Source: an uncultured Pseudomonadota bacterium
Lineage (GTDB): Bacteria > Pseudomonadota > Gammaproteobacteria > Steroidobacterales > Steroidobacteraceae
Length of the DNA: 64,000 bases
Reading direction: 5' to 3'
Assembly: GCA_903884235.1 (NCBI GenBank)
Contig: CAISEB010000043.1
Span: 1-64,000, forward strand
Under the pieces are notes generated by a model. The model was given only the letters and a program-made list of their open reading frames with translations, had not been told where the DNA came from and did not search any database. Made by a program: the position numbers and the translations under genes. Shown here one piece after another: positions 34,314-42,457 of this stretch (position 1 is its first letter; each line of letters opens with the position of its first letter).

Positions 34314-35360
34314 ATGCGCCGATCGGACCTAGAGCGTCGCGTCACGTTGGCGGCGACCGGATCGGCCGTGACGCTCGAGATGGTCGCGCAGGAGGCGGGC
34401 GTCTCGCCGAGCACCGTCTCGCGCATCCTGAACGGCACGGCCCGCGTGCGCGAGTCGAAGGTGCGGGCGGTCAACGCCGCGATCTCCAAGCTGCAGTTCA
34501 TGCCCAATCCGGTCGCGCGCTCGCTGGCCGGCGGCAAGTCGATGAGCGTCGGCGTCGTCATCCAGACGCTGGACAGTCCGTTCTACGGCGGCGCCCTGGC
34601 CGCCATCGAGAAGGGGCTGATGCGCGCGAGCTATTCGGGCCTGTTCGTCAGCGGCCACTGGCGCGAGAGCGACGAGCGCCGCTGCATCGACCACCTGCTG
34701 AGCCGGCGCGTCGAGGGCATCATCCTGGTCACCAGCTGCCTGCCCGACCAGGAGATCGTCCACCTGTCGCGCACGGTGCCCGTCGTCCTCACCGGCCGGT
34801 CGGTCGTCGGCGAGCGGATCTACTCGGTCGATGTCGACAGCACGCAGGGCGCGCGCCTCGCGACCGACTACCTGATCGGCCAGGGGCACGACCGCATCGC
34901 CTACATCGCCGGTCCCGTCGACCACCCGGACGCGATCCAGCGGATGAGTGGCTACAAGGCGTCTCTGGCCGCGCACCGCATCCCGTTCTCGAAGAAGCTG
35001 GTGTCGGTGGGCGACTACTCGGACGCCGGCGGCCACGCGGCGATGGTCCGCCTGCTCGATGCCGGCGAGAAGTTCACCGCGGTGTTTGCGGCGAACGACC
35101 AGAGCGCGTATGGCGCGATGCTGGCGCTGTACCGGCGCGGAGTGAAGGTCCCGCAGGACGTCTCGGTGGTCGGTTTCGACGACCTGCTGACGTCGGCCTT
35201 CACGATCCCGCCGCTGACGACGGTGCATCGCTCCATCGACGGCATCGGCGAGTGCGCCGCGGAAGCGATGATCGACCTGATCGCGGGACGCGCCCCGGTC
35301 GCCAAGGTGTCCTCCGCGACCCTCGCGATCCGCGAGTCGACGCGCCCGATCCGCGCCTGA
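34314..35360 (+). CDS. LacI-family transcriptional regulator B
   Basis: A 348-residue regulator. An 18-residue extension precedes the helix-turn-helix VTLEMVAQEAGVSPSTVSRILNG, then the hinge region NPVARSLAGG and an effector-binding domain (VGVVIQTLDSPFYGGAL, FAANDQSAYGAML, VSVVGFDDLL). The recognition-helix pair is Pro-Ser, distinct from regulator A, consistent with recognising the set B operators with GAAAGCGCTTTC cores at 34149, 36478 and 43517. Effector unknown, presumably a glucan fragment. It ends on the base before the stop codon of the convergent hydrolase gene. Confidence 0.9.
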   Translation: MRRSDLERRVTLAATGSAVTLEMVAQEAGVSPSTVSRILNGTARVRESKVRAVNAAISKLQFMPNPVARSLAGGKSMSVGVVIQTLDSPFYGGALAAIEKGLMRASYSGLFVSGHWRESDERRCIDHLLSRRVEGIILVTSCLPDQEIVHLSRTVPVVLTGRSVVGERIYSVDVDSTQGARLATDYLIGQGHDRIAYIAGPVDHPDAIQRMSGYKASLAAHRIPFSKKLVSVGDYSDAGGHAAMVRLLDAGEKFTAVFAANDQSAYGAMLALYRRGVKVPQDVSVVGFDDLLTSAFTIPPLTTVHRSIDGIGECAAEAMIDLIAGRAPVAKVSSATLAIRESTRPIRA

Positions 35361-36308
35361 TCAGCGACGCGGCGGGATCTCGGCGGCGAAGCCGTTCTGC
35401 GCCAGGAACCGCTCGACCGCCGGCTGCCATGCCGGCGGATTGCGGTTGAAGATGTAGTGGCCGTTGTTCTTGTCCGCGGCTAGTTCCACGAACTCCCCAC
35501 GGCCACCGGCGGCACGGAAGGCCGCGAACCATCCCTTCGGGTATTCGGCACCCCAGACCCGGTCGTTGCGACTGTACAGCCACAGCGTCGGCACGCGACT
35601 CGTCGCCCCGTAGGCTGCGAACGCGGCGCGCAGCCGGTCCGGCTGGCAGGGCTGGTCGACATGGCGCAGCGAGTCCCCGCCGTCACCCCCGGCGAAGTTC
35701 ACCGCTGCGCGCACGCCCGGCAGGTCAAGGCTGGCGGCGGCGATCGCGAGGAGGCCGCCGAACGACTCGCCGAGGATGACCCCGCGCGTGCGATCGACGT
35801 GCGGCAGCGTGGCGACGTGGTCCAGCAGCTGCCGCGTCTCGGCGAGGGCGGCGCCGATCCCGGGCGCATAGCGCTTCGAACCGCAGTCGCCCGTGTACTC
35901 GACATCCGGCCCGCCCGAGATGCCGTACCCGATTCGCGTCGGCACGACGACGACGAAGCCGAGTGCCGCGAAGTAGCGTGCGTTCGCCGGGTAGGCCTGC
36001 ATGCCGATGGCAGCCCGTGCCGGCGCGTCGACGCCGCGCCCGTGTTCCAGCACGATGAACGGATGGTGGCCGGCGCGATCCTCGCGCACGACGGTCACGA
36101 CGATCTCGCGGCGCTCGGTGTGTCCGTCGGGGGCCGGCACCGCCATGGCGACGCGCTCGACCCGCTCGACGAGCTCGGCGGCGGGCGCGTCGGGACTCGC
36201 CAGCAGCGTGACCATGAGCGGGATGAGCGGCGATGTCGTCCACGCGAGCGGTGCGCTGGTGCGCCGCGCGGGTCGCAGGGATGGGCTCTGGCAGGGGAGT
36301 TCGGTCAT
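35361..36308 (-). CDS. Alpha/beta hydrolase (dienelactone hydrolase-like), probably secreted
   Basis: A 315-residue protein from the ATG at 36308; the longer upstream frame has no family similarity. A hydrophobic stretch (LIPLMVTLLASPDAPAAE) may be a signal peptide after an unusually long polar N-terminus. The hydrolase core shows PFIVLEHGRG, the nucleophile elbow ILGESFGGLLAI, the Asp in SRNDRVWGAEYPKGW and the His in NNGHYIFNRNPP, so the triad is complete. Substrate unknown; an ester group on the polysaccharide is possible but only suggested by location. The gene abuts the LacI gene tail-to-tail without a spacer. Confidence 0.72.
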   Translation of the reverse strand: MTELPCQSPSLRPARRTSAPLAWTTSPLIPLMVTLLASPDAPAAELVERVERVAMAVPAPDGHTERREIVVTVVREDRAGHHPFIVLEHGRGVDAPARAAIGMQAYPANARYFAALGFVVVVPTRIGYGISGGPDVEYTGDCGSKRYAPGIGAALAETRQLLDHVATLPHVDRTRGVILGESFGGLLAIAAASLDLPGVRAAVNFAGGDGGDSLRHVDQPCQPDRLRAAFAAYGATSRVPTLWLYSRNDRVWGAEYPKGWFAAFRAAGGRGEFVELAADKNNGHYIFNRNPPAWQPAVERFLAQNGFAAEIPPRR

Positions 36309-36441
36309 CGTCGTGGATAGTCGGCTGAGGCGCACTGCCGCGCGGCGCCACCGTATCATCCGGCTGCGGCGGCCCCAAGCGCGCGGCTCTCGTCCGGGCG
36401 CGAGCTTGTCGCGCCGCAGCATGCGCGATGCCGCACGCGCA

Positions 36442-36472
36442 TTGACACGGGCGCGGAGCCCTGTGCTAGATT
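36442..36472 (+). promoter_or_regulatory. Promoter of the lipoprotein-GH1-GH16-fusion-GH17 operon
   Basis: -35 TTGACA at 36442-36447, 19-base spacer, -10 TAGATT at 36467-36472 (or the GCTAGATT form starting at 36465). The sequence around it (TTGACACGGGC ... TAGATTCA) is nearly the same as the promoter at 43480. Confidence 0.68.
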
Positions 36473-36477
36473 CAATT

Positions 36478-36491
36478 TGAAAGCGCTTTCT
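36478..36491 (+). promoter_or_regulatory. LacI-family operator, set B (main glucan operon)
   Basis: TGAAAGCGCTTTCT, a palindrome with one end mismatch, beginning 5 bases after the -10 box. It lies about 100 bases before the lipoprotein start. Confidence 0.8.
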
Positions 36492-36589
36492 TAGATGCGC
36501 TTCGAAGTCCACCCGCGCAGGCCGCAACCGGCCGCGCAGCGGGGCGAGACAATCGCTTGGGGGGTTCAATGTCCGGTAAGGAGCTAGCA

Positions 36590-37477
36590 ATGACGACGTC
36601 CAAGGTGTCGGGAGACTGGCGTGGCGTTCTGCTGCCGGGCGTGATCGCGGTGGCTTCGGCCTGCCTCGCCGCCTGTGGCGGTGGCGGAGTCGAGGCCGTT
36701 GCGGGTGGCGGCGGGTCTGGCGGTGGCGGTGGTGGCGGTGGCGGTGGCGGCACGACTGTCACGGCGACGCCCTATGCGCTGTTCGCATCGAACTACGTCG
36801 TCTACTCGTCGCAGACGAACGGCGCGTTCCTGCACTCGATCCAGGGTGGCGACGTCTACGGCTTCTTCGCGGGCAACCTCAACTACGGTTGCTACTCGTT
36901 CAACCAGGGCAACATCGACTCGACGCAGTTCTACGGGCTGCAGGCGCAGGCCGACTCGAACGGTGGCCCCGGCAACACCGCCTGCTCGGTCTCCTCGTCG
37001 GTCGCGCCGACGACGGCCGGCGACGTCGCCGGCGTCACGATCAAGGCACCGGGCACGAACTCGACCAGTGCGACGAGCGTCGCGCCGCTGGACATCAGCC
37101 AGGCGACGACGCTGCTGATCCAGATGGGCAACATCTATACGCAGGGCGATGTCCCGGGCGCGCACGGCGGCAATGCCAAGGTCTTCACCGTCCTCCTCAA
37201 CAACGACACGTCGGCGGCCCAGGACAAGTCCGGCCAGACGGCGCTGTGTTCCGCGGACAAGACGCTCGGCACCATCGGCCGGGGCGCAGCCGCGCCGCTC
37301 GGCGTGCTCAACTACGCCATCCCGTTCAGCGCCTTCTCGTGCTCGAAGGGGTCCATGACGACTCTGCAGACGACGGGGGTGACCTCGGTCACCGTGCAGT
37401 ACTCCGGTGACAAGAACAGCATCGCCGTCGGTGATCTCGATGTGATCGCGGTCGGCTACATCGGCTTCACGAAGTAG
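36590..37477 (+). CDS. Lipoprotein of unknown function with poly-Gly linker
   Basis: A 295-residue protein. ATG 36590 is chosen because TAAGGAG lies 6 bases upstream; ATG 36569 in frame is an alternative. The lipoprotein signal ends ACLAAC (Cys then GGGG). A Gly-rich linker runs to about residue 55, then a single beta-rich domain of about 230 residues with Tyr/Asn/Ser-rich segments (YALFASNYVVYSSQTNGAF, GDLDVIAVGYIGFTK) and several Cys. The profile resembles secreted carbohydrate-binding domains, but no family was recognised. As the first gene of the glucan operon, a surface glycan-binding role is likely (inferred). Confidence 0.7.
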   Translation: MTTSKVSGDWRGVLLPGVIAVASACLAACGGGGVEAVAGGGGSGGGGGGGGGGGTTVTATPYALFASNYVVYSSQTNGAFLHSIQGGDVYGFFAGNLNYGCYSFNQGNIDSTQFYGLQAQADSNGGPGNTACSVSSSVAPTTAGDVAGVTIKAPGTNSTSATSVAPLDISQATTLLIQMGNIYTQGDVPGAHGGNAKVFTVLLNNDTSAAQDKSGQTALCSADKTLGTIGRGAAAPLGVLNYAIPFSAFSCSKGSMTTLQTTGVTSVTVQYSGDKNSIAVGDLDVIAVGYIGFTK

Positions 37478-37510
37478 GATGCACCCGCGCCGCGAGGCGC
37501 AGCCAGAGGC

Positions 37511-37533
37511 GCCGGTCCCGTCGCGGGACCGGC
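37511..37533 (+). terminator. Hairpin between lipoprotein and GH1 genes
   Basis: A perfect 9-bp stem (GCCGGTCCC / GGGACCGGC) with a five-base loop, without a T-run, 33 bases after the lipoprotein stop. It may reduce readthrough or stabilise the upstream transcript, making the lipoprotein more abundant than the enzymes. Confidence 0.5.
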
Positions 37534-37561
37534 CCAGTCGCCGCAGAGCCAGGGCAACCCG

Positions 37562-38947
37562 ATGAGTTCAGTCCCCCATGCCGCACGCCCCGGTGCGGAT
37601 GCCGCGACGGCATCGCTCGTGCGGCGCTTCCCGCCGGGGTTCCTGTGGGGCGTGGCGACGAGTGCGTTCCAGATCGAGGGCGGTGCGACCGAGGATGGTC
37701 GTGGCGATTCGATCTGGGACGAATTCTGCCGCCGCAGTGGCACGATCAAGGACGCCAGCGACGGCGCGATCGCGTGCGATCACTACCATCGAATGCCCGA
37801 GGACGTCGCGCTCGTCTCGAGCCTCAACGTCGGCGCGTACCGGTTCTCGATCTCCTGGCCGCGCGTGCAGCCGCTGGGGGCGGGTGCGTGGAACGAGCGC
37901 GGCTTCGGCTTCTATGACCGGCTGGTCGACGAGTTGCTGCGCCGGGGCGTCGAGCCGCACGTCACGCTGTACCACTGGGACCTGCCGCAGGCGCTGCAGC
38001 CCGGTGGTGGTTGGCTGAATCGCGACACCGTCGACCGCTTCGTCGACTACGCCGCCGAAGTCGGGCGGCGGCTGGGCGACCGGGCGGCCTCGATCGCGAC
38101 GCACAACGAGCCGTGGGTCGTCTCGGTCCTGGGCCACGAGGCGGGTATCTTCGCGCCGGGCCTGCGCAGCCAGAAGACGGCGATGCAGGTCTCGCACCAC
38201 CTTCTGCTGAGCCATGGCCGGGCATTGCAGGCCCTGCGTGCGCAGGGGCAGCGGGCGCCGCTCGGAATCGTGCTGAACCAGTCGCCGATCCACGCCGCAA
38301 CCGACTCGCCCGAGGACCGGGCCAAGGCCCGCCTCGACGACGGCCTGACGGTCCGCTGGTACATGGATCCGCTGCTGCTCGGGACCTACCCGGCCGACGT
38401 GCTCGAGTTCCTCGGGCCGGACGCCCCGGAGGTCACCGACGGGGACCTGGCGGACATCGCCCAGCCGCTCGATTTCCTCGGCATCAACTACTACACGCGC
38501 AACGTCTCCGGCACGGGCGCGCCGCGCGATCCGGTCGCCGCGGGCACGGAAGTGACGGACATGGGCTGGGAGGTGTTCCCGGACGGTCTGTCCGAGTTGC
38601 TGCGCCGCCTGCACGCGGACTACCGCCTGCCGCCGATCTACATCATGGAAAACGGCGCCGCGTATCCCGATCGGCTGGTGGATGGCGCGGTGCCGGATCC
38701 GGACCGCATCCGCTACCTGCGCTCGCACATCTCGGCGACGGCCGACGCGATTGCGAGTGGCGTCGACGTGCGTGGCTATTTCGTCTGGAGCCTGCTCGAC
38801 AACTTCGAGTGGGCTGACGGCTACCTGAAGCGCTTCGGGATCGTCTACGTCGACTATCCGACGCAGCGGCGCATACCGAAGGACAGCGCGCTCTGGTACC
38901 GCGCCTTCTGCCTCGAACACAACCTGCGCGAACGACGTACCGCGTAA
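37562..38947 (+). CDS. GH1 beta-glucosidase (cytoplasmic), second copy
   Basis: A 461-residue enzyme without signal peptide. RRFPPGFLWGVATSAFQIEGG is the GH1 N-terminal signature; acid/base Glu in ATHNEPWVVSVLG, nucleophile Glu in IYIMENGAAYPD, closing NFEWADGYLKRFGIVYVDY. Clearly related to, but well diverged from, the GH1 at 23646. It releases glucose from short beta-glucan oligosaccharides in the cytoplasm. The ribosome site is weak (AGGGCAA). Confidence 0.92.
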   Translation: MSSVPHAARPGADAATASLVRRFPPGFLWGVATSAFQIEGGATEDGRGDSIWDEFCRRSGTIKDASDGAIACDHYHRMPEDVALVSSLNVGAYRFSISWPRVQPLGAGAWNERGFGFYDRLVDELLRRGVEPHVTLYHWDLPQALQPGGGWLNRDTVDRFVDYAAEVGRRLGDRAASIATHNEPWVVSVLGHEAGIFAPGLRSQKTAMQVSHHLLLSHGRALQALRAQGQRAPLGIVLNQSPIHAATDSPEDRAKARLDDGLTVRWYMDPLLLGTYPADVLEFLGPDAPEVTDGDLADIAQPLDFLGINYYTRNVSGTGAPRDPVAAGTEVTDMGWEVFPDGLSELLRRLHADYRLPPIYIMENGAAYPDRLVDGAVPDPDRIRYLRSHISATADAIASGVDVRGYFVWSLLDNFEWADGYLKRFGIVYVDYPTQRRIPKDSALWYRAFCLEHNLRERRTA

Positions 38948-38973
38948 CGACGACCAGCTTGGGGGGGTGCCGA

Positions 38974-39033
38974 ATGGAGCAGCATAAGCTCCGGCGGAAT
39001 TTTCGACGCCGTGCCGCGCGGTGGCCGGCGTGA
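38974..39033 (+). CDS. Tiny leader ORF overlapping the GH16 start
   Basis: A 19-codon frame (MEQHKLRRNFRRRAARWPA) with a G7 run 6 bases before its ATG as ribosome site. Its TGA overlaps the GTG at 39030 of the GH16 gene (GTGA), a typical coupling arrangement. The peptide is Arg-rich and has no known function. It could be a translational coupling device, or the remnant of a longer GH16 N-terminus. Confidence 0.4.
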   Translation: MEQHKLRRNFRRRAARWPA

Positions 39034-39974
39034 CCGTGTCCCGCCGGCGCCGGACCCGCACCGCGCCTGTCGTCGAGGCGCGTCCTGCCGCACCCGAGTG
39101 GACGCTGGTGTGGAGCGATGAATTCGAGGGCGACGCCGTGGATCCCGCCAAGTGGGACTTCGACCTCGGCAACGGCTTCTTCGACTACAAGTCCCATTCC
39201 TGGGTGCCGGGGTGGGGCAACGAGGAACTCCAGTACTACACGCAGGATCCCGCGAACGTGTTCGTCCGCGACAGCCTGCTGCACATTCGCGCGCTGAAGG
39301 AACCGCTGCACGGCTGCGGATACACGTCGGCGCGCCTGAAGACGCGGCGCCGTGACGGGACGCCGCTGTTCACCAAGTGCTACGGTCGCTTCGAGGTGCG
39401 CGCCCGCGTGCCCCACGGCAAGGGTCTCTGGCCGGCGCTATGGATGCTGCCGCAGGACGATGCCTACGGCACCTGGGCCGCCTCCGGCGAGATCGACATC
39501 ATGGAGATCGTCGGCGAGCGTGCCCACGAATACCTTGGCTCGATCCACTTCGGCTCGACGTTCCCGAAGCGCGAGCTCGTCACGCATGTCCATCCGTTCC
39601 CGGACGGCGGCAGCGTGGCCGAGTTCCACGTCTACGCGGTGGAATGGGAGCCGGGGGAAATCCGCTGGCTGGTCGATGGCCAGTTGTGGGCGACGCAGAA
39701 ATTCTGGTGGAGCAGCAGTCGCCTGCGCGCGGGGAAGGGCGTGCTGCCGCGCGGTTCGGCCGATCTCAATCCCTGGCCGGCGCCGTTCGACCAGCCGTTC
39801 TACCTGCTGATGAACGTCGCGGTCGGCGGTAACTTCCCCGGGATCCCGAACCCCGAGACGAAGTTTCCCGCGGAACTGGTCGTCGACTACGTTCGCGTCT
39901 ACGACCGCGTCGGAGGCTACCTGCCACCGAGGCCACGCGGGCCAGGGCGCATCCCGTATCAGAAGAAACGCTGA
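39030..39974 (+). CDS. GH16 laminarinase (endo-beta-1,3-glucanase), no signal peptide seen
   Basis: About 314 residues from GTG 39030 (GTG 39021 and 39036 are also in frame). Family GH16 laminarinase features: WTLVWSDEFEGDAVDPAKW, NEELQYYTQDPANVFV, the catalytic motif GEIDIMEIVG (nucleophile and acid/base Glu), HVYAVEWEPGEIRWLVDG and MNVAVGGNFPG. It cuts internal beta-1,3 bonds in laminarin-type glucans. The N-terminus is Arg-rich rather than a signal peptide, so on this sequence it would stay in the cytoplasm, unusual for an endo-acting GH16; a misplaced start or frameshift upstream cannot be excluded. Followed after 26 bases by the transporter-GH17 fusion. Confidence 0.88.
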   Translation: MTVSRRRRTRTAPVVEARPAAPEWTLVWSDEFEGDAVDPAKWDFDLGNGFFDYKSHSWVPGWGNEELQYYTQDPANVFVRDSLLHIRALKEPLHGCGYTSARLKTRRRDGTPLFTKCYGRFEVRARVPHGKGLWPALWMLPQDDAYGTWAASGEIDIMEIVGERAHEYLGSIHFGSTFPKRELVTHVHPFPDGGSVAEFHVYAVEWEPGEIRWLVDGQLWATQKFWWSSSRLRAGKGVLPRGSADLNPWPAPFDQPFYLLMNVAVGGNFPGIPNPETKFPAELVVDYVRVYDRVGGYLPPRPRGPGRIPYQKKR

Positions 39975-40000
39975 CCGATCGACAGAGACGAGGGGGTTCG

Positions 40001-42457
40001 ATGAACGATGACACCGGCAAGCTCACCGTGACCGAAAAGATCGGCTACGGCTTTGGCGACATGGCGTCGAACCTCTTCTGGCAGATGTTCTCGATCTACA
40101 TCCTCAAGTTCTACACCGACGTGTTCATGCTTGGGGCGGCGGCGGTCGGCACGATGATGCTCGTGACGCGAATGCTCGATGCGTTCATCGACCCGATGAT
40201 CGGCACGCTCGCGGACCGTACCAACACGCGCTGGGGACACTTCCGACCGTACCTGGTGTGGATGGCGATCCCGATGGCGGTGAGCGCCATTCTCACCTTC
40301 ACCACGCCGAGCTTCGGCGGGACCGCGCGCCTCGTCTACGCCTACGCGACGCTGATTCTGATGATGATCGCGTATTCGGGCATCAACATCCCGTATTCCG
40401 CGCTGCTCGGCGTACTCACGCCCAACAGCAAGGAGCGCACCAGCGCCTCCTCGTATCGCTTCGTGATGGCCTTCATCCCGATCTTCATCATCGCGTTCTC
40501 GGCCCCGCGCCTGGTCACCTACTTCGGCGGATCGGAGACCGCGCCGTTCGGCTGGCAGATGACCATGGTCGTCTATTCGATGATCGCCGTCGGGCTCTTC
40601 TTCGTGACGTTCGCGATGACCAAGGAGCGCGTTCAGCCGCCCGCCGCGCAGGGCACTGCCCTCGGCAAGGACGTTGGCAATCTGTTCCGCAACGTTCCGT
40701 GGGTCGTGCTGTGCATCGTCGGCATCGCGGCGCTGACGTACGGCAACATCCGCAACGGCGTGATGGTCTACTACTTCGACTATGTCGTCACGGACGGCAA
40801 GGAAGGATTCAAGTGGGTCCTGTCCGCGGGCGCCGTGGCATTCATGATCGGCGTCATGGCGACCGCGCCGTTGTCAAAGCGCTTCGGCAAGCGTCGCTTC
40901 TACATGTTCTCGATGGGCATTTCGGCCCTGCTGTCGGTAGCCTTCTACTTCGTGCCGACCAACAAGGTGTGGCTGGTGGTCGGGGCCAACACGCTGATCA
41001 GCCTGTTCACGGCGCCGACTGCGCCGTTGGTCTGGGCGATGTACGCCGACACCGCAGACTACTCCGAATGGAAATGGGGCCGCCGTGCCACCGGGCTCAT
41101 CTTCTCGGCCGCCTCCTTCGCGCAGAAGCTCGGCTGGGCGATCGGGGGCGCCGGAACCGCTTGGCTGCTCGACTACTTCGGTTACGTCGCGAACGTCACC
41201 CAGAGCCCGCAGACGATCAAGGGAATGATGCTGATGACGAGCATCATTCCCGCGGTTGCGGCCGTGATCGCGGTGGTGGCCTTGTGGTTCTACGAACTCG
41301 ACGACTCGGTCGTCGAGACGATGGGCGTGGAATTGGCTGCGCGGCGCAAGGCGTCGGCCGACGGCGAGACCGTTGCGGTCGACGCGCCGGCCGCGCCCAG
41401 CCCACCCCGTGTCGAACGGGTTCCAGGGGGTGTCATCGGCGAGGTGAAGGATCCGGCCGTGGCCGCGGAGCGGGCCGTGCATCGTGCGGTGGGCGTAGGT
41501 TCGGCGCCGGGCGTGACGATGATGCGCTCGGGTCCGGTCGATGCGGCCGAGGGCCACTGGACGCAGCGCGATTCCGCGGCCAGTGCCCCTGGAGCCATCG
41601 CTGAAGCGTCGCACCTTACGCCGGCGCAGCGGGCGTCGCTGCGCCTCGAGTTCGACGCGCTCCTCAAGGGCGGCGTGCACGGCTTGTGCTTCAGTCCGTA
41701 TCTCGAGGGGCAGGCGCCGGGCTCGATCGTCAGCGAGCATCAGATTCGGGACCGACTCGCCATCATCCGTCCGTACACACGCTGGGTGCGGACCTTCTCC
41801 TGCACCGAGGGCCACGAGCAGACGCCGCGTATCGCGCACGAGCTCGGCCTGCGCACGCTCGTGGGCGCCTGGCTCGGTACGGACCGGGAGATCAACGAAC
41901 GCGAGATCCAGGGTGCGATCGGCGTGGCGCGGGCCGGCCACGCCGACATCCTCGCGGTCGGCAACGAAGTGCTGCTGCGCGAGGACCTCAGCGAGGACGA
42001 ACTGCTCGCCTACATCGAACGCGTCCGCGCCGCCGTGCCGGGCGTGCGCGTCGGCTACGTCGACGCGTACTACCTGTTCGAGAAGCACGCGCGCATCACC
42101 GCGGCCTGCGACGTGATCCTGACCAACTGCTATCCGTTCTGGGAGGGTTGCCCGCTGGAGCAGGCGATCCCGTACATGCAGTCCATGTATGCCCGGACGG
42201 TCGCCGTTGCCGGCGGCAAGCCGGTGATCGTCAGCGAGACCGGCTGGCCGAACCAGGGGACGGCGTTCCATGGCGCCGTACCTTCGATGGACGGGGCGAT
42301 GCGCTACTTCCTCGAGACCACGCGCTGGGCCAGCCGCGACGGGGTCGAGGTGTTCTACTTCGCCGCGTTCGACGAGGCGTGGAAGGTGGGTGCCGAGGGC
42401 GATGTCGGGGCCTACTGGGGCCTGTGGGACAAGAACGGACGGCCGAAGTACCCGTGA
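40001..42457 (+). CDS. GPH-family sugar transporter fused to a GH17 beta-1,3-glucanase domain
   Basis: A single 818-residue frame with no internal stop. Residues 1 to about 445 form a complete glycoside-pentoside-hexuronide (GPH) cation symporter: GYGFGDMASNLFWQMFS, LADRTNTRWGHFRPYLVW, WKWGRRATGLIFS, with about 12 membrane segments. A linker of about 100 residues rich in Ala/Pro/Val follows. Residues about 560-818 are a GH17 domain with acid Glu656 in AVGNEVLL and nucleophile Glu746 in VIVSETGWPNQG. GPH proteins normally end in the cytoplasm, so the GH17 domain would sit at the inner mouth of the transporter. ATG 40001 has GAGGGGG upstream. Adjacent by one base overlap (TGATG) to a second GH17 gene. 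Confidence 0.85.
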   Translation: MNDDTGKLTVTEKIGYGFGDMASNLFWQMFSIYILKFYTDVFMLGAAAVGTMMLVTRMLDAFIDPMIGTLADRTNTRWGHFRPYLVWMAIPMAVSAILTFTTPSFGGTARLVYAYATLILMMIAYSGINIPYSALLGVLTPNSKERTSASSYRFVMAFIPIFIIAFSAPRLVTYFGGSETAPFGWQMTMVVYSMIAVGLFFVTFAMTKERVQPPAAQGTALGKDVGNLFRNVPWVVLCIVGIAALTYGNIRNGVMVYYFDYVVTDGKEGFKWVLSAGAVAFMIGVMATAPLSKRFGKRRFYMFSMGISALLSVAFYFVPTNKVWLVVGANTLISLFTAPTAPLVWAMYADTADYSEWKWGRRATGLIFSAASFAQKLGWAIGGAGTAWLLDYFGYVANVTQSPQTIKGMMLMTSIIPAVAAVIAVVALWFYELDDSVVETMGVELAARRKASADGETVAVDAPAAPSPPRVERVPGGVIGEVKDPAVAAERAVHRAVGVGSAPGVTMMRSGPVDAAEGHWTQRDSAASAPGAIAEASHLTPAQRASLRLEFDALLKGGVHGLCFSPYLEGQAPGSIVSEHQIRDRLAIIRPYTRWVRTFSCTEGHEQTPRIAHELGLRTLVGAWLGTDREINEREIQGAIGVARAGHADILAVGNEVLLREDLSEDELLAYIERVRAAVPGVRVGYVDAYYLFEKHARITAACDVILTNCYPFWEGCPLEQAIPYMQSMYARTVAVAGGKPVIVSETGWPNQGTAFHGAVPSMDGAMRYFLETTRWASRDGVEVFYFAAFDEAWKVGAEGDVGAYWGLWDKNGRPKYP

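Noticed and set aside
36710-36760. Gly-coding GGCGGTGGC repeats as a microsatellite of special function
   Set aside because: Best explained as a flexible linker behind the lipid anchor, as in the 43609 lipoprotein.
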